NCBI GenBank assembly: GCA_002390455.1
Contig: DGPN01000002.1
Span: 1-64,000, forward strand
Source of the DNA: Flavobacteriaceae bacterium UBA4439
GTDB taxonomy: Bacteria > Bacteroidota > Bacteroidia > Flavobacteriales > Flavobacteriaceae
Length of the DNA: 64,000 bases
Direction of reading: 5' to 3'
A program made the position numbers and the translations under genes. Positions 52,837 to 61,511 of this stretch are shown here, piece after piece (position 1 is the stretch's first letter; each line of letters begins with the position of its first letter). Under the pieces are notes generated by a model. The model did not search any database. It was not told where the DNA came from and worked only from the letters and a program-made list of their open reading frames with translations.

Positions 52837-54225
52837 ATGGATATGAAATCTACATTAAAAACCCTGATGATCGCTGCCGTAAGTGCCTTAGTCACTTTAG
52901 CCGCTCATGATTATTTCTCGAAAGAGAAAATTGAGATTGTAGAAAATGAAAAGCCTAGCTTAATACCCACCACCTACAGTTTCAACACCAATAAGGTAGC
53001 TGCCGAATTGACCGATTTTACACGGGCAGCCGAAAAAACAGTCAATGCTGTAGTTCATGTAAAAAATACCAGCATACAAAAAGGAAACGTTTCGGGTTGG
53101 TTAAGACAATTTTATGGCGACGATTATGATGAAGAAAGAATCGGAACTGGATCGGGAGTGATTGTTTCCCCAGACGGACTGATCATCACCAACTATCATG
53201 TGATCGAAAATGCTAGTGAAATTGAAGTTACCTCCAACAAAAACAAGACTTATGTCGCCGAAATCATTGGGTCGGATCCCAGTACCGATTTGGCCGTTTT
53301 AAAAATAAAATCCGATGAATCATTGCCCTTTATTCCTTTTGGTGACTCTGAGGTGGCGCGTATTGGAGAATGGGTATTGGCTGTTGGAAATCCCTTTAAT
53401 CTGAATTCGACCGTTACAGCTGGGATCATCAGTGCCAAATCGAGAGACCTCAATGACAGAGACAGTAAAAACCAATCCTTTATCCAAACCGATGCTGCTG
53501 TAAACATGGGCAATAGTGGGGGTGCATTGGTCAATACAGATGGGGAATTGATCGGAATCAATACAGCCATATCATCCATCACTGGAGGTTTTGTAGGATA
53601 CTCTTTCGCTGTGCCCAGTAATATTGTCAGAAAGGTTTTTGAGGATTTGATCGAATACGGAAATGTACAAAAAGGCCTGCTTGGAGTTTCCGGTAGTGCC
53701 CTCAATGCCGATTTGGCAGAAAAATTTGAAGTCAATGAAACACAGGGTTTCCTGATTGGCGAAGTCATCGATGGCATGGGCGCTTCAGAAGCTGGTTTGC
53801 AAAGTGGTGACATCATCAAAAAAGTAGACGATGTCAAAATCAATACTTTTTCTGATTTGACAGGCTATCTATCCACGAAAAGACCGGGCGAAAAAGTAGA
53901 GGTCAGTTACAGCAGAAACGATTCCAGAAAGAAGGTTACTGTAACCCTTAAGAAAACCAATTCCACTCAGTTTTTGGGGATGTACCTGTCCAACATTAAT
54001 GATGAGCAGAAGGAATATTTTGAGTTGGATGAAGGAGTCATCATCAAAGAATTGAGAAACCAACGCCTCTATCGTTATGGAATAGACGAAGGCTTTGTGC
54101 TGTTGGAGATCAATAACAAAAAAATCAAAGATGTGGGCGATGTGGATGCGGTCGATTTTGATAGTCTTTCCAGTATTTTGTTCCTTAAACCCAATGGAGA
54201 AAGGGAAAGAATTGTTTTTGAATAA
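52837..54225 (+). CDS. Periplasmic serine protease, HtrA/DegP type
   Basis: A 462-residue DegP-like protease. A signal peptide or anchor is at residues 5-25 ('LKTLMIAAVSALVTLAAHD'). The catalytic triad is His in 'IITNYHVIENASE', Asp in 'GSDPSTDLAVLKI' and Ser in 'NMGNSGGALVNTDG' (near residue 228). Two PDZ domains follow: one around residues 285-370 and a shorter one near 385-460. It degrades or refolds damaged envelope proteins. Two possible ATGs (52837, 52843) differ by two residues. A strong terminator follows. Confidence 0.95.
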   Translation: MDMKSTLKTLMIAAVSALVTLAAHDYFSKEKIEIVENEKPSLIPTTYSFNTNKVAAELTDFTRAAEKTVNAVVHVKNTSIQKGNVSGWLRQFYGDDYDEERIGTGSGVIVSPDGLIITNYHVIENASEIEVTSNKNKTYVAEIIGSDPSTDLAVLKIKSDESLPFIPFGDSEVARIGEWVLAVGNPFNLNSTVTAGIISAKSRDLNDRDSKNQSFIQTDAAVNMGNSGGALVNTDGELIGINTAISSITGGFVGYSFAVPSNIVRKVFEDLIEYGNVQKGLLGVSGSALNADLAEKFEVNETQGFLIGEVIDGMGASEAGLQSGDIIKKVDDVKINTFSDLTGYLSTKRPGEKVEVSYSRNDSRKKVTVTLKKTNSTQFLGMYLSNINDEQKEYFELDEGVIIKELRNQRLYRYGIDEGFVLLEINNKKIKDVGDVDAVDFDSLSSILFLKPNGERERIVFE

Positions 54226-54244
54226 AACTTCCCAAAAATATGAT

Positions 54245-54275
54245 AAAGAGCGGTCCATAAGACCGCTCTTTTTTT
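54245..54275 (+). terminator. Intrinsic terminator after the HtrA gene
   Basis: AAGAGCGGTC (54246-54255), loop CATAA, GACCGCTCTT (54261-54270), then a T-run. A perfect 10 bp stem. Confidence 0.93.
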
Positions 54276-54414
54276 ATGTCTAAAATCTATTGAAAAAAAC
54301 ATTAATAGTGTTTTTAAATTATATGTGCCATAATAATATTGACCTAAATGAAAATCCCCTTTGGATTATTGACTGAAAAAAATATCTTAAAAAGCACCAA
54401 ATTTTAATACTACC

Positions 54415-54684
54415 ATGAAAAGCTTACAGCTTTTACCAACAACGCATTACCAAAAAGAGATTGGAAAAGTCCGTTTTCCTTATGACTTACAATTAATTGT
54501 AAAATTCAAAGATATGATTGGGCTGCGTTGGCGTCAAAATTTAAAATCATCGTATTTATTTAAGGAAGATTTTCGGTTGAATACATTTTACAACCACCTT
54601 AAGAGCATCGCATTTATAAAATACTTGGCATTTAAACAAAACAATAAAACGGAAAAGGGGTTGAAACATCAAAAAGTCTCTTAA
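54415..54684 (+). pseudogene. Short recombinase N-terminus-like frame, copy 1
   Basis: An 89-residue open frame. By eye its first 63 residues align without gaps to the frame at 61314 (about 28 identical positions), including 'MK.LQ..P', 'KV.F..D', 'G.RW.Q' and 'LN.FY'. The pattern with a basic Lys-rich end and the GxRWxQxxxxxY motif resembles the N-terminal arm region of Bacteroidota tyrosine recombinases; the catalytic domain is absent. The leader 'ATACTACC' before the ATG is shared with other copies. It could be a remnant or a small protein in its own right. It follows the HtrA terminator and opens an accessory block. Confidence 0.55.
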
Positions 54685-54850
54685 ACCATTTGGATTGGAA
54701 AGGTGTTACAAACGCTATTTAGTGTTAATCTAATGGCTCTAATCAATTTTATTTTAAATAACTAATTCAAATTATGAAAAGAATAGACGTCATTAAAACG
54801 AAAGTTTATTCAAACCGATATAAAAATTAAAACGAACTACTCGAATATAA
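54685..54850. other. Short non-coding gap
   Basis: AT-rich. No open frame of note (one 19-codon frame from 54774), no attC-like repeat and no promoter with confidence. It lies between recombinase copy 1 and the convergent end of the propeller lipoprotein gene. Confidence 0.3.
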
Positions 54851-56338
54851 TTATTGTCCGTTTTCGTAAATAGTTACAGTACCACTATATTCATTAGAAA
54901 CTACCAATAAGGCTTTTCCACTAGGACTATCTTCAGCATTGATAGCTAATAATCCTTCTGGACCTTTATCGCCTGTATGAGATAAAATATTTAAAAATTG
55001 AGGTGCCATTGGATTAGTAATATCATAAACCAAAACTTGATCGTTACGTTCTAATCCTACAAATAGTATATAGCGTTCATTGCCAATATTCAAAACCTCC
55101 AAACTTTCTGGCTCAGCTCCTTTATCATCACTTCTAGCGTCATTGTCATTAAATCGATCTGGCGTTGCATTTAAGGTTTCTGTAGCAATACTATTACCGC
55201 TATCATAAACCAAACTTCCACTAGTTGACCAAATACTAAAAGAACGAGCACCATAGCTGTAAACAACATCATAATCACCATCATTGTCTATATCTCCTAT
55301 AGTTGTTGTTGTTTTTAATCTGCCTATGTTTATTTCATCTTGATAATCTTCAGATACGGGAAAAGCAGTTTCATCCAATACTAAATCATCAACACGCTCC
55401 TCTTCACTAAATCCAACATAATCTCTAGTGTCACCTTCATTTGCCGATATTATATGATCAATTCCGTTTATACTTACTGTTACAATAGCATCAGGTTGAA
55501 ACATTCCGTAAACAGGCCAATTTTTAAGTTCTTTTACACCATCTCTGTCACTTGCATCAATTGCGTTTCCTGCAATACTATAATCTTTATACCCCAAAGG
55601 ATAAATATTTGTTATTGTTTTGGTTACCAAATTGACTTCAGCTATACCATTATTTTCTTGCAATGATACCCAAGCTGTTTTTGAATCACTAGAAATAGCA
55701 ACATATTCAGGTTCAACATCCTGTGCTAAATTTGCATTTGGTCCAAAGACCCTAAACCCTTGATTTTCCAGCGAGCTCTCTTGACCATTAAAAGATGAAA
55801 AATCTAATGTAATCACAGAAGTATCCGAAAGGTCAATAATACTTATTGTTCCTTTCGGATCGTTTGTATAGTCATCATTAGGTTCACCTTCATTTGCTGA
55901 GATAATTAAATTACCATCGTTTGTAAACGTAACCATATCTGGCAAAGCACAAACGGTAAATTGATTAAGTATGGTATTGTCTAATGTATTATACACTAAA
56001 ATTTTTCCAGGATTTTGTTTTGGTTCAGCCTCCACTGCAACTGCTAATCTTCCCTTATTAATTGAAACACTATTTGGGGTTCCAAAAGCATTTAAATCTG
56101 AAATATCTGTAACAGATATTTGGTTGGACTCTACATTAACGGTAAATAGTTTTTTTGAGATTGGATCATAAGCTGAAATCTCAGAAGCACCTTCTCCACC
56201 AATATTTATGGATGTTTTAAACTGAAAATTAACTGTTGAATCTACAATTGGGTTTTGAGTTACTCTGTCATCATCATTACTACAAGTCATTACTAATATT
56301 AGGCAAAATGGCATAATTAATTTACTGGAATTCTTCAT
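54851..56338 (-). CDS. Choice-of-anchor I family beta-propeller lipoprotein
   Basis: A 495-residue secreted protein. The signal peptide ends 'LILVMTCSNDD', a lipobox with Cys near residue 19 followed by acidic residues (the usual export signal for surface lipoproteins in flavobacteria). The mature part has propeller strands such as 'KLFTVNVESNQISVTDISDL', 'IISANEGEPNDDYTNDPKG' and 'YILFVGLERNDQVLVYDIT', which match the choice-of-anchor I (LVIVD-like, 'mesenchyme-specific cell surface' type) family. The substrate is unknown; related proteins are often near phosphatases. It is AT-rich and oriented against its neighbours, so it looks like acquired cargo. Confidence 0.82.
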   Translation of the reverse strand: MKNSSKLIMPFCLILVMTCSNDDDRVTQNPIVDSTVNFQFKTSINIGGEGASEISAYDPISKKLFTVNVESNQISVTDISDLNAFGTPNSVSINKGRLAVAVEAEPKQNPGKILVYNTLDNTILNQFTVCALPDMVTFTNDGNLIISANEGEPNDDYTNDPKGTISIIDLSDTSVITLDFSSFNGQESSLENQGFRVFGPNANLAQDVEPEYVAISSDSKTAWVSLQENNGIAEVNLVTKTITNIYPLGYKDYSIAGNAIDASDRDGVKELKNWPVYGMFQPDAIVTVSINGIDHIISANEGDTRDYVGFSEEERVDDLVLDETAFPVSEDYQDEINIGRLKTTTTIGDIDNDGDYDVVYSYGARSFSIWSTSGSLVYDSGNSIATETLNATPDRFNDNDARSDDKGAEPESLEVLNIGNERYILFVGLERNDQVLVYDITNPMAPQFLNILSHTGDKGPEGLLAINAEDSPSGKALLVVSNEYSGTVTIYENGQ

Positions 56339-56716
56339 ATTTGGGTCTATTTTATATTAATTACAAAAATGGATATTAAGTGTGATCCTAGTGTTAAGGA
56401 AATAAAATGTTTCTATTAATATTTTTTTGATTTTAATATAAATAATTCATAATCAGATAGTTAAATGGTAAACCTTTTAGTTACTTAAAATTTCGATTTA
56501 CAATAAAAGTGAAGTTTGAATAAAAAACGTTTTACAACACCTTATATAATTAATTGCTAGTACTCGCGGACTTTCTATTCAGTTTGTATTTGCTAAATTT
56601 ATTACATAAAAAACGTAACTAATCTTATAAGAACATGTTAGTTTTAGTTCTTCAGAAACAAGACAAAAATGAGAAATTAAAAAATAAAAGATTTAACCAA
56701 CACCTACAGAAATAAA
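56339..56716. other. Divergent AT-rich gap
   Basis: 378 bp between the propeller lipoprotein and the cupin gene. Very AT-rich, no open frame longer than a few dozen codons, no RNA gene and no repeat recognised. Promoters for both genes should lie here, but no clean TTG/TAnnTTTG pair was found. Confidence 0.4.
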
Positions 56717-57076
56717 ATGAATCTTAAAGAGCAATTAAAAAAAGTTCAGAATTACTTCAGTCCTAAAATCATTTCAGAAGTTAATAATCAATATGTGAAA
56801 ATTGCAAAGATTAAAGGACAAGAAGTTCCTTGGCATAATCACGAAAATGAAGATGAACTATTTTATATAATAGAAGGGGAATTACTAATGGAAATAGAAA
56901 ATGAAACCAATAGAATTCTGAAAACAGGAGACCTATTTGTAGTTCCAAAAGGGGTAAACCATAGGGTTTCATCAATAAAAGAATGTTCAATAATGTTAAT
57001 AGAAACCAAATCAACAAAACATACAGGAAATGTCAAATCAGCAATAACAAAATCAATTCAAGATCAATCCTACTAA
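56717..57076 (+). CDS. Small cupin-domain protein
   Basis: A 119-residue single-domain cupin. 'VPWHNHENEDELFYIIEGEL' near residue 37 is cupin motif 1 (GX5HXHX4EX6G type: His, His, Glu), and 'GDLFVVPKGVNHRVSS' near residue 75 is motif 2 with the last His. A metal site is therefore intact. Such small cupins may bind or modify sugars or act as enzymes; nothing here shows which. It lies in the accessory block and has no operon partner. Confidence 0.85.
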   Translation: MNLKEQLKKVQNYFSPKIISEVNNQYVKIAKIKGQEVPWHNHENEDELFYIIEGELLMEIENETNRILKTGDLFVVPKGVNHRVSSIKECSIMLIETKSTKHTGNVKSAITKSIQDQSY

Positions 57077-57218
57077 ACAGTATGATTTTTTACTGAAAAC
57101 TATAGCTACCATTTATTGTTGCAAAGTGTTAAAACAGAACTTAATTTATAAAATATGACCGATTTCTTAGTGGAATAATCCTGCGGATGATTCTAAAAGG
57201 AAATCATAGCCAAGACCG

Positions 57219-57562
57219 TTGGCTTTAATATTTCGAGTTTATTTTCTTCTAAATATTGAAATATCAAAAGAATCTATCCAAGTAATTAAAGATATTATTA
57301 CTTTAAAAACGGATATTGAAACTAAACGATTTCCTACATTAGGAAGCAAAGTAGAAAAAGCACAATTATTATTAAATCAACTATTCCAAGTTCCCATTAC
57401 TGATTCCAAAGAGGTCTCAGAGTTTTACAGATTTCTCCTTCAACAGCCAACAGACTCATTAAAGATTTAATTGAACTCAACATCTTATTTGAACTTACTG
57501 GATATAAGCGAAATAGAAAATATATGTTCCGAGAATATTTCATAATTTTCACAGAGAGCTAG
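57219..57562 (+). pseudogene. Fic family protein, C-terminal remnant with frameshift
   Basis: An 83-codon open frame ends at about 57470, and the reading continues in another frame ('LIELNILFELTGYKRNRKYM') to a stop at 57560-57562. Together they match the C-terminal helical and winged-helix part of Fic proteins (pattern near the end: IExLxELGILxExTGxxRNRxYxFxxYLxIF). The catalytic Fic motif (HPFxxGNGR) is not found upstream, and the 5' edge runs through stops. I infer a decayed Fic gene. It ends 13 bp before the attC-like repeat. Confidence 0.6.
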
Positions 57563-57574
57563 AAAAACTAAAAA

Positions 57575-57630
57575 CAACAAGGTGTATAGTGCATACCCTT
57601 CAGGACAAGCAACATATACAGACCGTTAGG
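57575..57630 (+). repeat. attC-like imperfect inverted repeat, copy A
   Basis: 56 bp from CAACAAGG to CCGTTAGG. It folds by eye into an interrupted stem: TGTATA (57583-57588) with TATACA (57615-57620), then GT/AC and GC/GC with one unpaired base, then CC/GG around a short loop. The ends AAC and GTTAGG fit the outer boxes of integron attC sites (AAC...GTTRRRY, last base off). It aligns over its whole length with copy B at 62511. It lies at the 3' end of the accessory block and before trmD. Confidence 0.6.
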
Positions 57631-57737
57631 GGAAATAATATATCTGACATGTGGCCATAATGAATGCTCAGCCTAATTGCACATAAAAAACCCATAAAGT
57701 TTTGGTAACTTCTTTTTTTATAAAACCTTTGCACCAA

Positions 57738-58421
57738 ATGCAAATCGACATCCTTACTCTTTTTCCGGAACTGCTCAACAGTCCTTTTGAGGCGTCCATC
57801 CTCAAACGTGCCATAGAAGCCCAAAAAGTAGTGGTGAATTTTCACAACCTCCGAGATTACGCCCAAAACAAACAAAAACAAGTAGACGATTACCCTTTTG
57901 GCGGCGGTGCAGGCATGGTGATGCAAATAGAACCCATCGATAGGTGCATACAAAAACTCAAAGCGGAAAGGGATTACGACGAGATCATCTACCTTACCCC
58001 CGATGGAGATCAACTCAATCAAAGCATCTCCAATGCACTTTCAATCAAAGAAAACATCATTCTACTTTGTGGGCATTACAAAGGCGTAGATCAACGAGTA
58101 AGGGACCACCTGATTACCCGTGAAATTTCGATTGGTGACTTTGTTCTTTCGGGAGGCGAACTGGCGGCAGCGGTCTTGTGCGACAGCATCATCCGTCTCA
58201 TTCCTGGCGTCTTGGGCGATGAGTCCTCCGCACTAACAGACAGCTACCAAGACGGACTATTGGCTCCACCCATCTATACCCGTCCAGCGGAATACAACGG
58301 CTGGAAAGTACCAGAAATACTCACATCAGGCAATACCCCCGAGGTGGAAAAATGGAGGGAAAACCAAGCTTTGGAAAAAACAAAAAATACAAGACCCGAT
58401 CTGTTCAACGATCCCAATTGA
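57738..58421 (+). CDS. trmD: tRNA (guanine37-N1)-methyltransferase
   Basis: A 227-residue SPOUT-class enzyme that methylates G37 of tRNAs and prevents frameshifting. The ATG at 57738 (MQIDILTLFPELL) is the family start; an upstream in-frame ATG at 57702 would add 12 residues that no homologue carries. 'DDYPFGGGAGMVMQ' near residue 50, 'LLCGHYKGVDQRV' near residue 110 and 'ISIGDFVLSGGELAA' near residue 130 form the trefoil-knot SAM site. rplS follows, the usual trmD-rplS order. Confidence 0.96.
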   Translation: MQIDILTLFPELLNSPFEASILKRAIEAQKVVVNFHNLRDYAQNKQKQVDDYPFGGGAGMVMQIEPIDRCIQKLKAERDYDEIIYLTPDGDQLNQSISNALSIKENIILLCGHYKGVDQRVRDHLITREISIGDFVLSGGELAAAVLCDSIIRLIPGVLGDESSALTDSYQDGLLAPPIYTRPAEYNGWKVPEILTSGNTPEVEKWRENQALEKTKNTRPDLFNDPN

Positions 58422-58451
58422 TATTTTTATCCGTTAAACCCAATACGGATG

Positions 58452-58481
58452 TTGTTTAAATCAAAAATAGTCTTAAATTTG
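58452..58481 (+). promoter_or_regulatory. Promoter of rplS
   Basis: TTG (58452-58454), 19 bp, TAAATTTG (58474-58481): full match to the Bacteroidota consensus. It gives rplS its own promoter 54 bp before the ATG, in addition to read-through from trmD. Confidence 0.7.
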
Positions 58482-58534
58482 CACCCAATAAAATCAGATT
58501 CAACCTTAATTGGTATTTGATTAATAGCAATTCA

Positions 58535-58879
58535 ATGGAAGCACTCGTTAATTTTGTTCAAGAAGAATTCATCCAGAAAAAAGACTTTCCAGAATTTTCT
58601 GCTGGGGACACCATCACCGTCTATTATGAAATTCGTGAAGGAGACAAAGTAAGAACCCAGTTCTTTAAAGGAGTGGTCATCCAGATCAAAGGTCAAGGAC
58701 TTTCCAAGTCATTTACCATTCGTAAAATGTCTGGAACCGTTGGAGTGGAGAGAATTTTCCCCATCAATTTACCGACCATCCAAAAAATTGAAATTAACAA
58801 AAAAGGAAAAGTCAGACGCTCAAGGATATATTACTTCAAACAATTGCGAGGTAAAAAAGCCCGAATCAAAGAGCAATAA
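58535..58879 (+). CDS. rplS: 50S ribosomal protein L19
   Basis: A 114-residue L19, at the interface of the two ribosomal subunits. 'MEALVNFVQEEFIQKKDFPE' is the Bacteroidota N-terminus, so the ATG at 58535 is preferred to the in-frame TTG at 58517. 'FSAGDTITVYYEI', 'FKGVVIQIKGQGLSKSFTIR' and 'SGTVGVERIFPINLPTIQKI' match the family throughout. A terminator follows 8 bp after the stop. Confidence 0.97.
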   Translation: MEALVNFVQEEFIQKKDFPEFSAGDTITVYYEIREGDKVRTQFFKGVVIQIKGQGLSKSFTIRKMSGTVGVERIFPINLPTIQKIEINKKGKVRRSRIYYFKQLRGKKARIKEQ

Positions 58880-58887
58880 AATAATCA

Positions 58888-58911
58888 AACCGCTTTAGAG
58901 CGGTTTTTTTG
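58888..58911 (+). terminator. Intrinsic terminator of rplS
   Basis: AACCGCT, loop TTAG, AGCGGTT, then a T-run (58888-58911). Confidence 0.92.
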
Positions 58912-58957
58912 TGTGACAAAATCACAAAACAGTATTCATACTCTGCTGATCCTTCAT

Positions 58958-58965
58958 TATATTTG
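58958..58965 (+). promoter_or_regulatory. Candidate -7 box for icd
   Basis: TATATTTG matches TAnnTTTG and ends 22 bp before the icd ATG. No TTG at standard spacing. Confidence 0.5.
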
Positions 58966-58987
58966 TGCAACCTTAATTGAAATTTAA

Positions 58988-60214
58988 ATGTCTAAAATTG
59001 TTGTCGAGAACCCCGTCGTAGAAATTGATGGTGACGAAATGACCAGAATCATTTGGAAATTTATCAAAGAACAATTAATACTTCCTTATCTAGATGTCGA
59101 ACTTCTTTACTACGACCTAAGTATGGATTCCAGAGATGCTACAGAGGATCAAATTACCATTGATGCTGCAGAAGCCATCAATAAGCATAAAGTAGGAATC
59201 AAATGTGCTACCATTACGCCCGATGAGGATCGTGTTGTGGAGTTTGGACTCAAAAAAATGTACCGCTCTCCCAACGGAACCATCCGTAATATTATTGGTG
59301 GTACTGTATTCCGCGAGCCCATCATCTTAAAAAACGTTCCCCGTTACGTTCAAGGATGGACCAAACCTATATGTATCGGAAGGCACGCTTTTGGCGATCA
59401 GTACAAAGCCACCGATACGGTGATTACTGGAAAGGGTAAACTCACCATGACCTTTACGCCAGAGGACGGCAGTGAACCTACTTCTTGGGAGGTTTATAAT
59501 TTCCAAGAAAAAGGTGTTGCAATGAGCATGTACAATATTGAATCTTCTATTTTTGGATTTGCAAGATCTTGTATGAACAGAGCTCTTGATAAAGGTTGGC
59601 CGCTTTACTTTTCTACCAAAAACACCATCATGAAAGCTTATGACGGTCGTTTTAAAGATATTTTTCAGGAAGTATTTGAGAACGAATTCAAAGATAAATT
59701 TAAAGCCGCTGGCATCACTTATGAGCACCGCTTGATCGATGATATGGTCGCTGCTGCTATGAAATGGAACGGTGGATTTGTCTGGGCTTGTAAAAATTAC
59801 GACGGAGACGTTCAGTCCGATACCGTCGCTCAAGGTTTTGGTTCCTTAGGACTAATGACCTCTACACTAGTTACCCCCGACGGGGAAATCATGGAAGCAG
59901 AGGCAGCCCACGGTACTGTGACAAGACACTATAGACAGCACCAACAAGGGAAAGAAACCTCTACCAACCCCATGGCCTCTATATTTGCTTGGACAAGAGG
60001 ACTGGCACACCGAGGTAAATTGGACAGCAACCAACCTCTGATCGATTTTTGTCAAACCTTAGAAGCGGTTTGTATTGAAACCATTGAAAGTGGTAAAATG
60101 ACCAAAGACTTGGCATTACTCATTCACAAGGAAGACTTGAATCCCTCACATTATCTGACTACTCAGAAATTTCTGGATGCCATCAAAGTTAACTTAGAAG
60201 CTAAACTGGGATAA
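58988..60214 (+). CDS. icd: NADP-dependent isocitrate dehydrogenase (eukaryotic-like homodimer type)
   Basis: A 408-residue enzyme that oxidises isocitrate to 2-oxoglutarate in the TCA cycle. 'VVEIDGDEMTRIIWKFIKEQ' at about residues 10-29, 'YRSPNGTIRNIIGGTVFREP' near residue 91, 'GWTKPICIGRHAFGDQYKAT' near residue 122 and 'HGTVTRHYRQHQQGKETSTN' near residue 300 are hallmarks of the short (about 410 residue) type II subfamily shared with mitochondria, not of the E. coli type. The 231 bp that follow contain no gene and no clear signal. Confidence 0.96.
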   Translation: MSKIVVENPVVEIDGDEMTRIIWKFIKEQLILPYLDVELLYYDLSMDSRDATEDQITIDAAEAINKHKVGIKCATITPDEDRVVEFGLKKMYRSPNGTIRNIIGGTVFREPIILKNVPRYVQGWTKPICIGRHAFGDQYKATDTVITGKGKLTMTFTPEDGSEPTSWEVYNFQEKGVAMSMYNIESSIFGFARSCMNRALDKGWPLYFSTKNTIMKAYDGRFKDIFQEVFENEFKDKFKAAGITYEHRLIDDMVAAAMKWNGGFVWACKNYDGDVQSDTVAQGFGSLGLMTSTLVTPDGEIMEAEAAHGTVTRHYRQHQQGKETSTNPMASIFAWTRGLAHRGKLDSNQPLIDFCQTLEAVCIETIESGKMTKDLALLIHKEDLNPSHYLTTQKFLDAIKVNLEAKLG

Positions 60215-60445
60215 TCACTAAACTTTGCCAGAACTAAAGATTAATGGACTCGTTATAAAAATTTTTGTAACGTTGACCATAAAGCCGTAGCCTTGAAATC
60301 AAATGAGTTATCCCCAAGAATCCGATTATTTTTTTCGAAAATAGGAACATAATACTGTCATTAATAAGATTTAATTAACGCTAAATTAACAATTTATTTA
60401 CATTGGAAGTGGGTATCTCTAAAAAAAAAACCATAACATCGTTTT

Positions 60446-61261
60446 ATGAATTTTGAAAAAATAACGGAAAAAGACTCGCATTACGATGCATTAGAGCAAA
60501 AATCAGTAAGAGACCTACTGTCTGGTATTCACCAAGAAGACCAAAACGCAGTAGCAGCTGTAGGGAAAGTTTTAACCCTAGTGGAACAACTGATTCAAAA
60601 AGTGGTAGAACAACTTCAAAACGGAGGTCGTCTCTTTTACATCGGTGCTGGAACCAGTGGCCGATTGGGAGTTTTGGACGCTTCGGAATGCCCTCCAACT
60701 TTCGGTACTGAACCTGAAAAAGTCGTCGGTATCGTCGCAGGAGGTGATTTTGCTTTACGGAATTCCGTAGAAGATGCCGAAGACGATACAAACCAAGCTT
60801 GGGAAGATCTGAGTCAACACAATATCAATAAACAAGACATTGTCGTTGGCATTGCAGCCTCTGGAACCACTCCCTATGTAGTAGAAGGATTGAAAAAATG
60901 TCAACAAAATGGGATTCCCACTGGATGCATCACTTGTAATGTGAATGCGCCACTGGCTGCGGTTAGCGATTTTCCGATCGAGGTAGTGGTAGGTCCTGAA
61001 TTCCTTACTGGAAGCTCACGAATGAAGGCTGGAACCGCACAAAAATTGATCCTCAATATGATCACCACTGCCACCATGATCCAACTAGGACGTGTTAAAG
61101 GGAATAAAATGGTGGACATGAAGTTGTCCAATGATAAATTGGTAGGCAGAGCAGAACGAATTGTTATGGGTGAACTTAATGTTTCACACAGGGAAGCCCA
61201 AGAGCTATTAGAGCAACATAATAATGTTCGTGAGGCAATCAATGCCCATAAAGCGAAATAG
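60446..61261 (+). CDS. murQ: N-acetylmuramic acid 6-phosphate etherase
   Basis: A 271-residue SIS-domain lyase that removes lactate from MurNAc-6-phosphate in cell-wall recycling. 'FYIGAGTSGRLGVLDASECP' near residue 66, 'VGIAASGTTPYVVEGLKKCQ' near residue 134 and 'TGSSRMKAGTAQKLILNMIT' near residue 190 match MurQ closely. Family length is about 270-300. No other recycling gene (anmK, murK) is adjacent. Accessory DNA begins about 50 bp after its stop. Confidence 0.96.
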   Translation: MNFEKITEKDSHYDALEQKSVRDLLSGIHQEDQNAVAAVGKVLTLVEQLIQKVVEQLQNGGRLFYIGAGTSGRLGVLDASECPPTFGTEPEKVVGIVAGGDFALRNSVEDAEDDTNQAWEDLSQHNINKQDIVVGIAASGTTPYVVEGLKKCQQNGIPTGCITCNVNAPLAAVSDFPIEVVVGPEFLTGSSRMKAGTAQKLILNMITTATMIQLGRVKGNKMVDMKLSNDKLVGRAERIVMGELNVSHREAQELLEQHNNVREAINAHKAK

Positions 61262-61272
61262 AGTTTATTTAG

Positions 61273-61280
61273 TATATTTG
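61273..61280 (+). promoter_or_regulatory. -7 box upstream of recombinase copy 2 and esterase
   Basis: TATATTTG fits TAnnTTTG and lies 33 bp before the ATG at 61314. It could drive both the short frame and the coupled esterase gene. Confidence 0.5.
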
Positions 61281-61313
61281 GATTGAACCATCCCAAATCT
61301 GGTTTACCCCCAA

Positions 61314-61511
61314 ATGAAAAACCTACAAATCATCCCTGATTTTCACAAACAAGAAGCTGTTGTCAAAGTAGCCTTTGCTTTTGATAACGAGCTAATTCCT
61401 TTGGGTAAAGTCCAAAAAGGAGTGCGATGGTGCCAAACCTTTCGGTCTTTTTATTTTCGAAAAAAAGAATTTCAATTGAATGTTTTTTATAAAGTTTTAA
61501 AAAAATTATGA
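61314..61511 (+). pseudogene. Short recombinase N-terminus-like frame, copy 2
   Basis: A 65-residue open frame, collinear with copy 1 at 54415 ('MKNLQIIP', 'KVAFAFDNELI', 'GVRWCQTFRSFYF', 'LNVFYKVLKKL'). The same pattern opens many Bacteroidota tyrosine recombinases. It stops right after the arm-like region, at about the same point as copy 1. Its TGA overlaps the ATG of the esterase (ATGATG at 61508), so if translated it would feed ribosomes to the cargo gene. Remnant or functional leader peptide: not decided. Confidence 0.55.

Noticed and set aside
54685..54850. A third attC-like repeat after recombinase copy 1
   Set aside because: A GTGTTAC...AGTGTTA stretch near 54710-54726 looked promising but does not align with copies A and B and forms no comparable stem.
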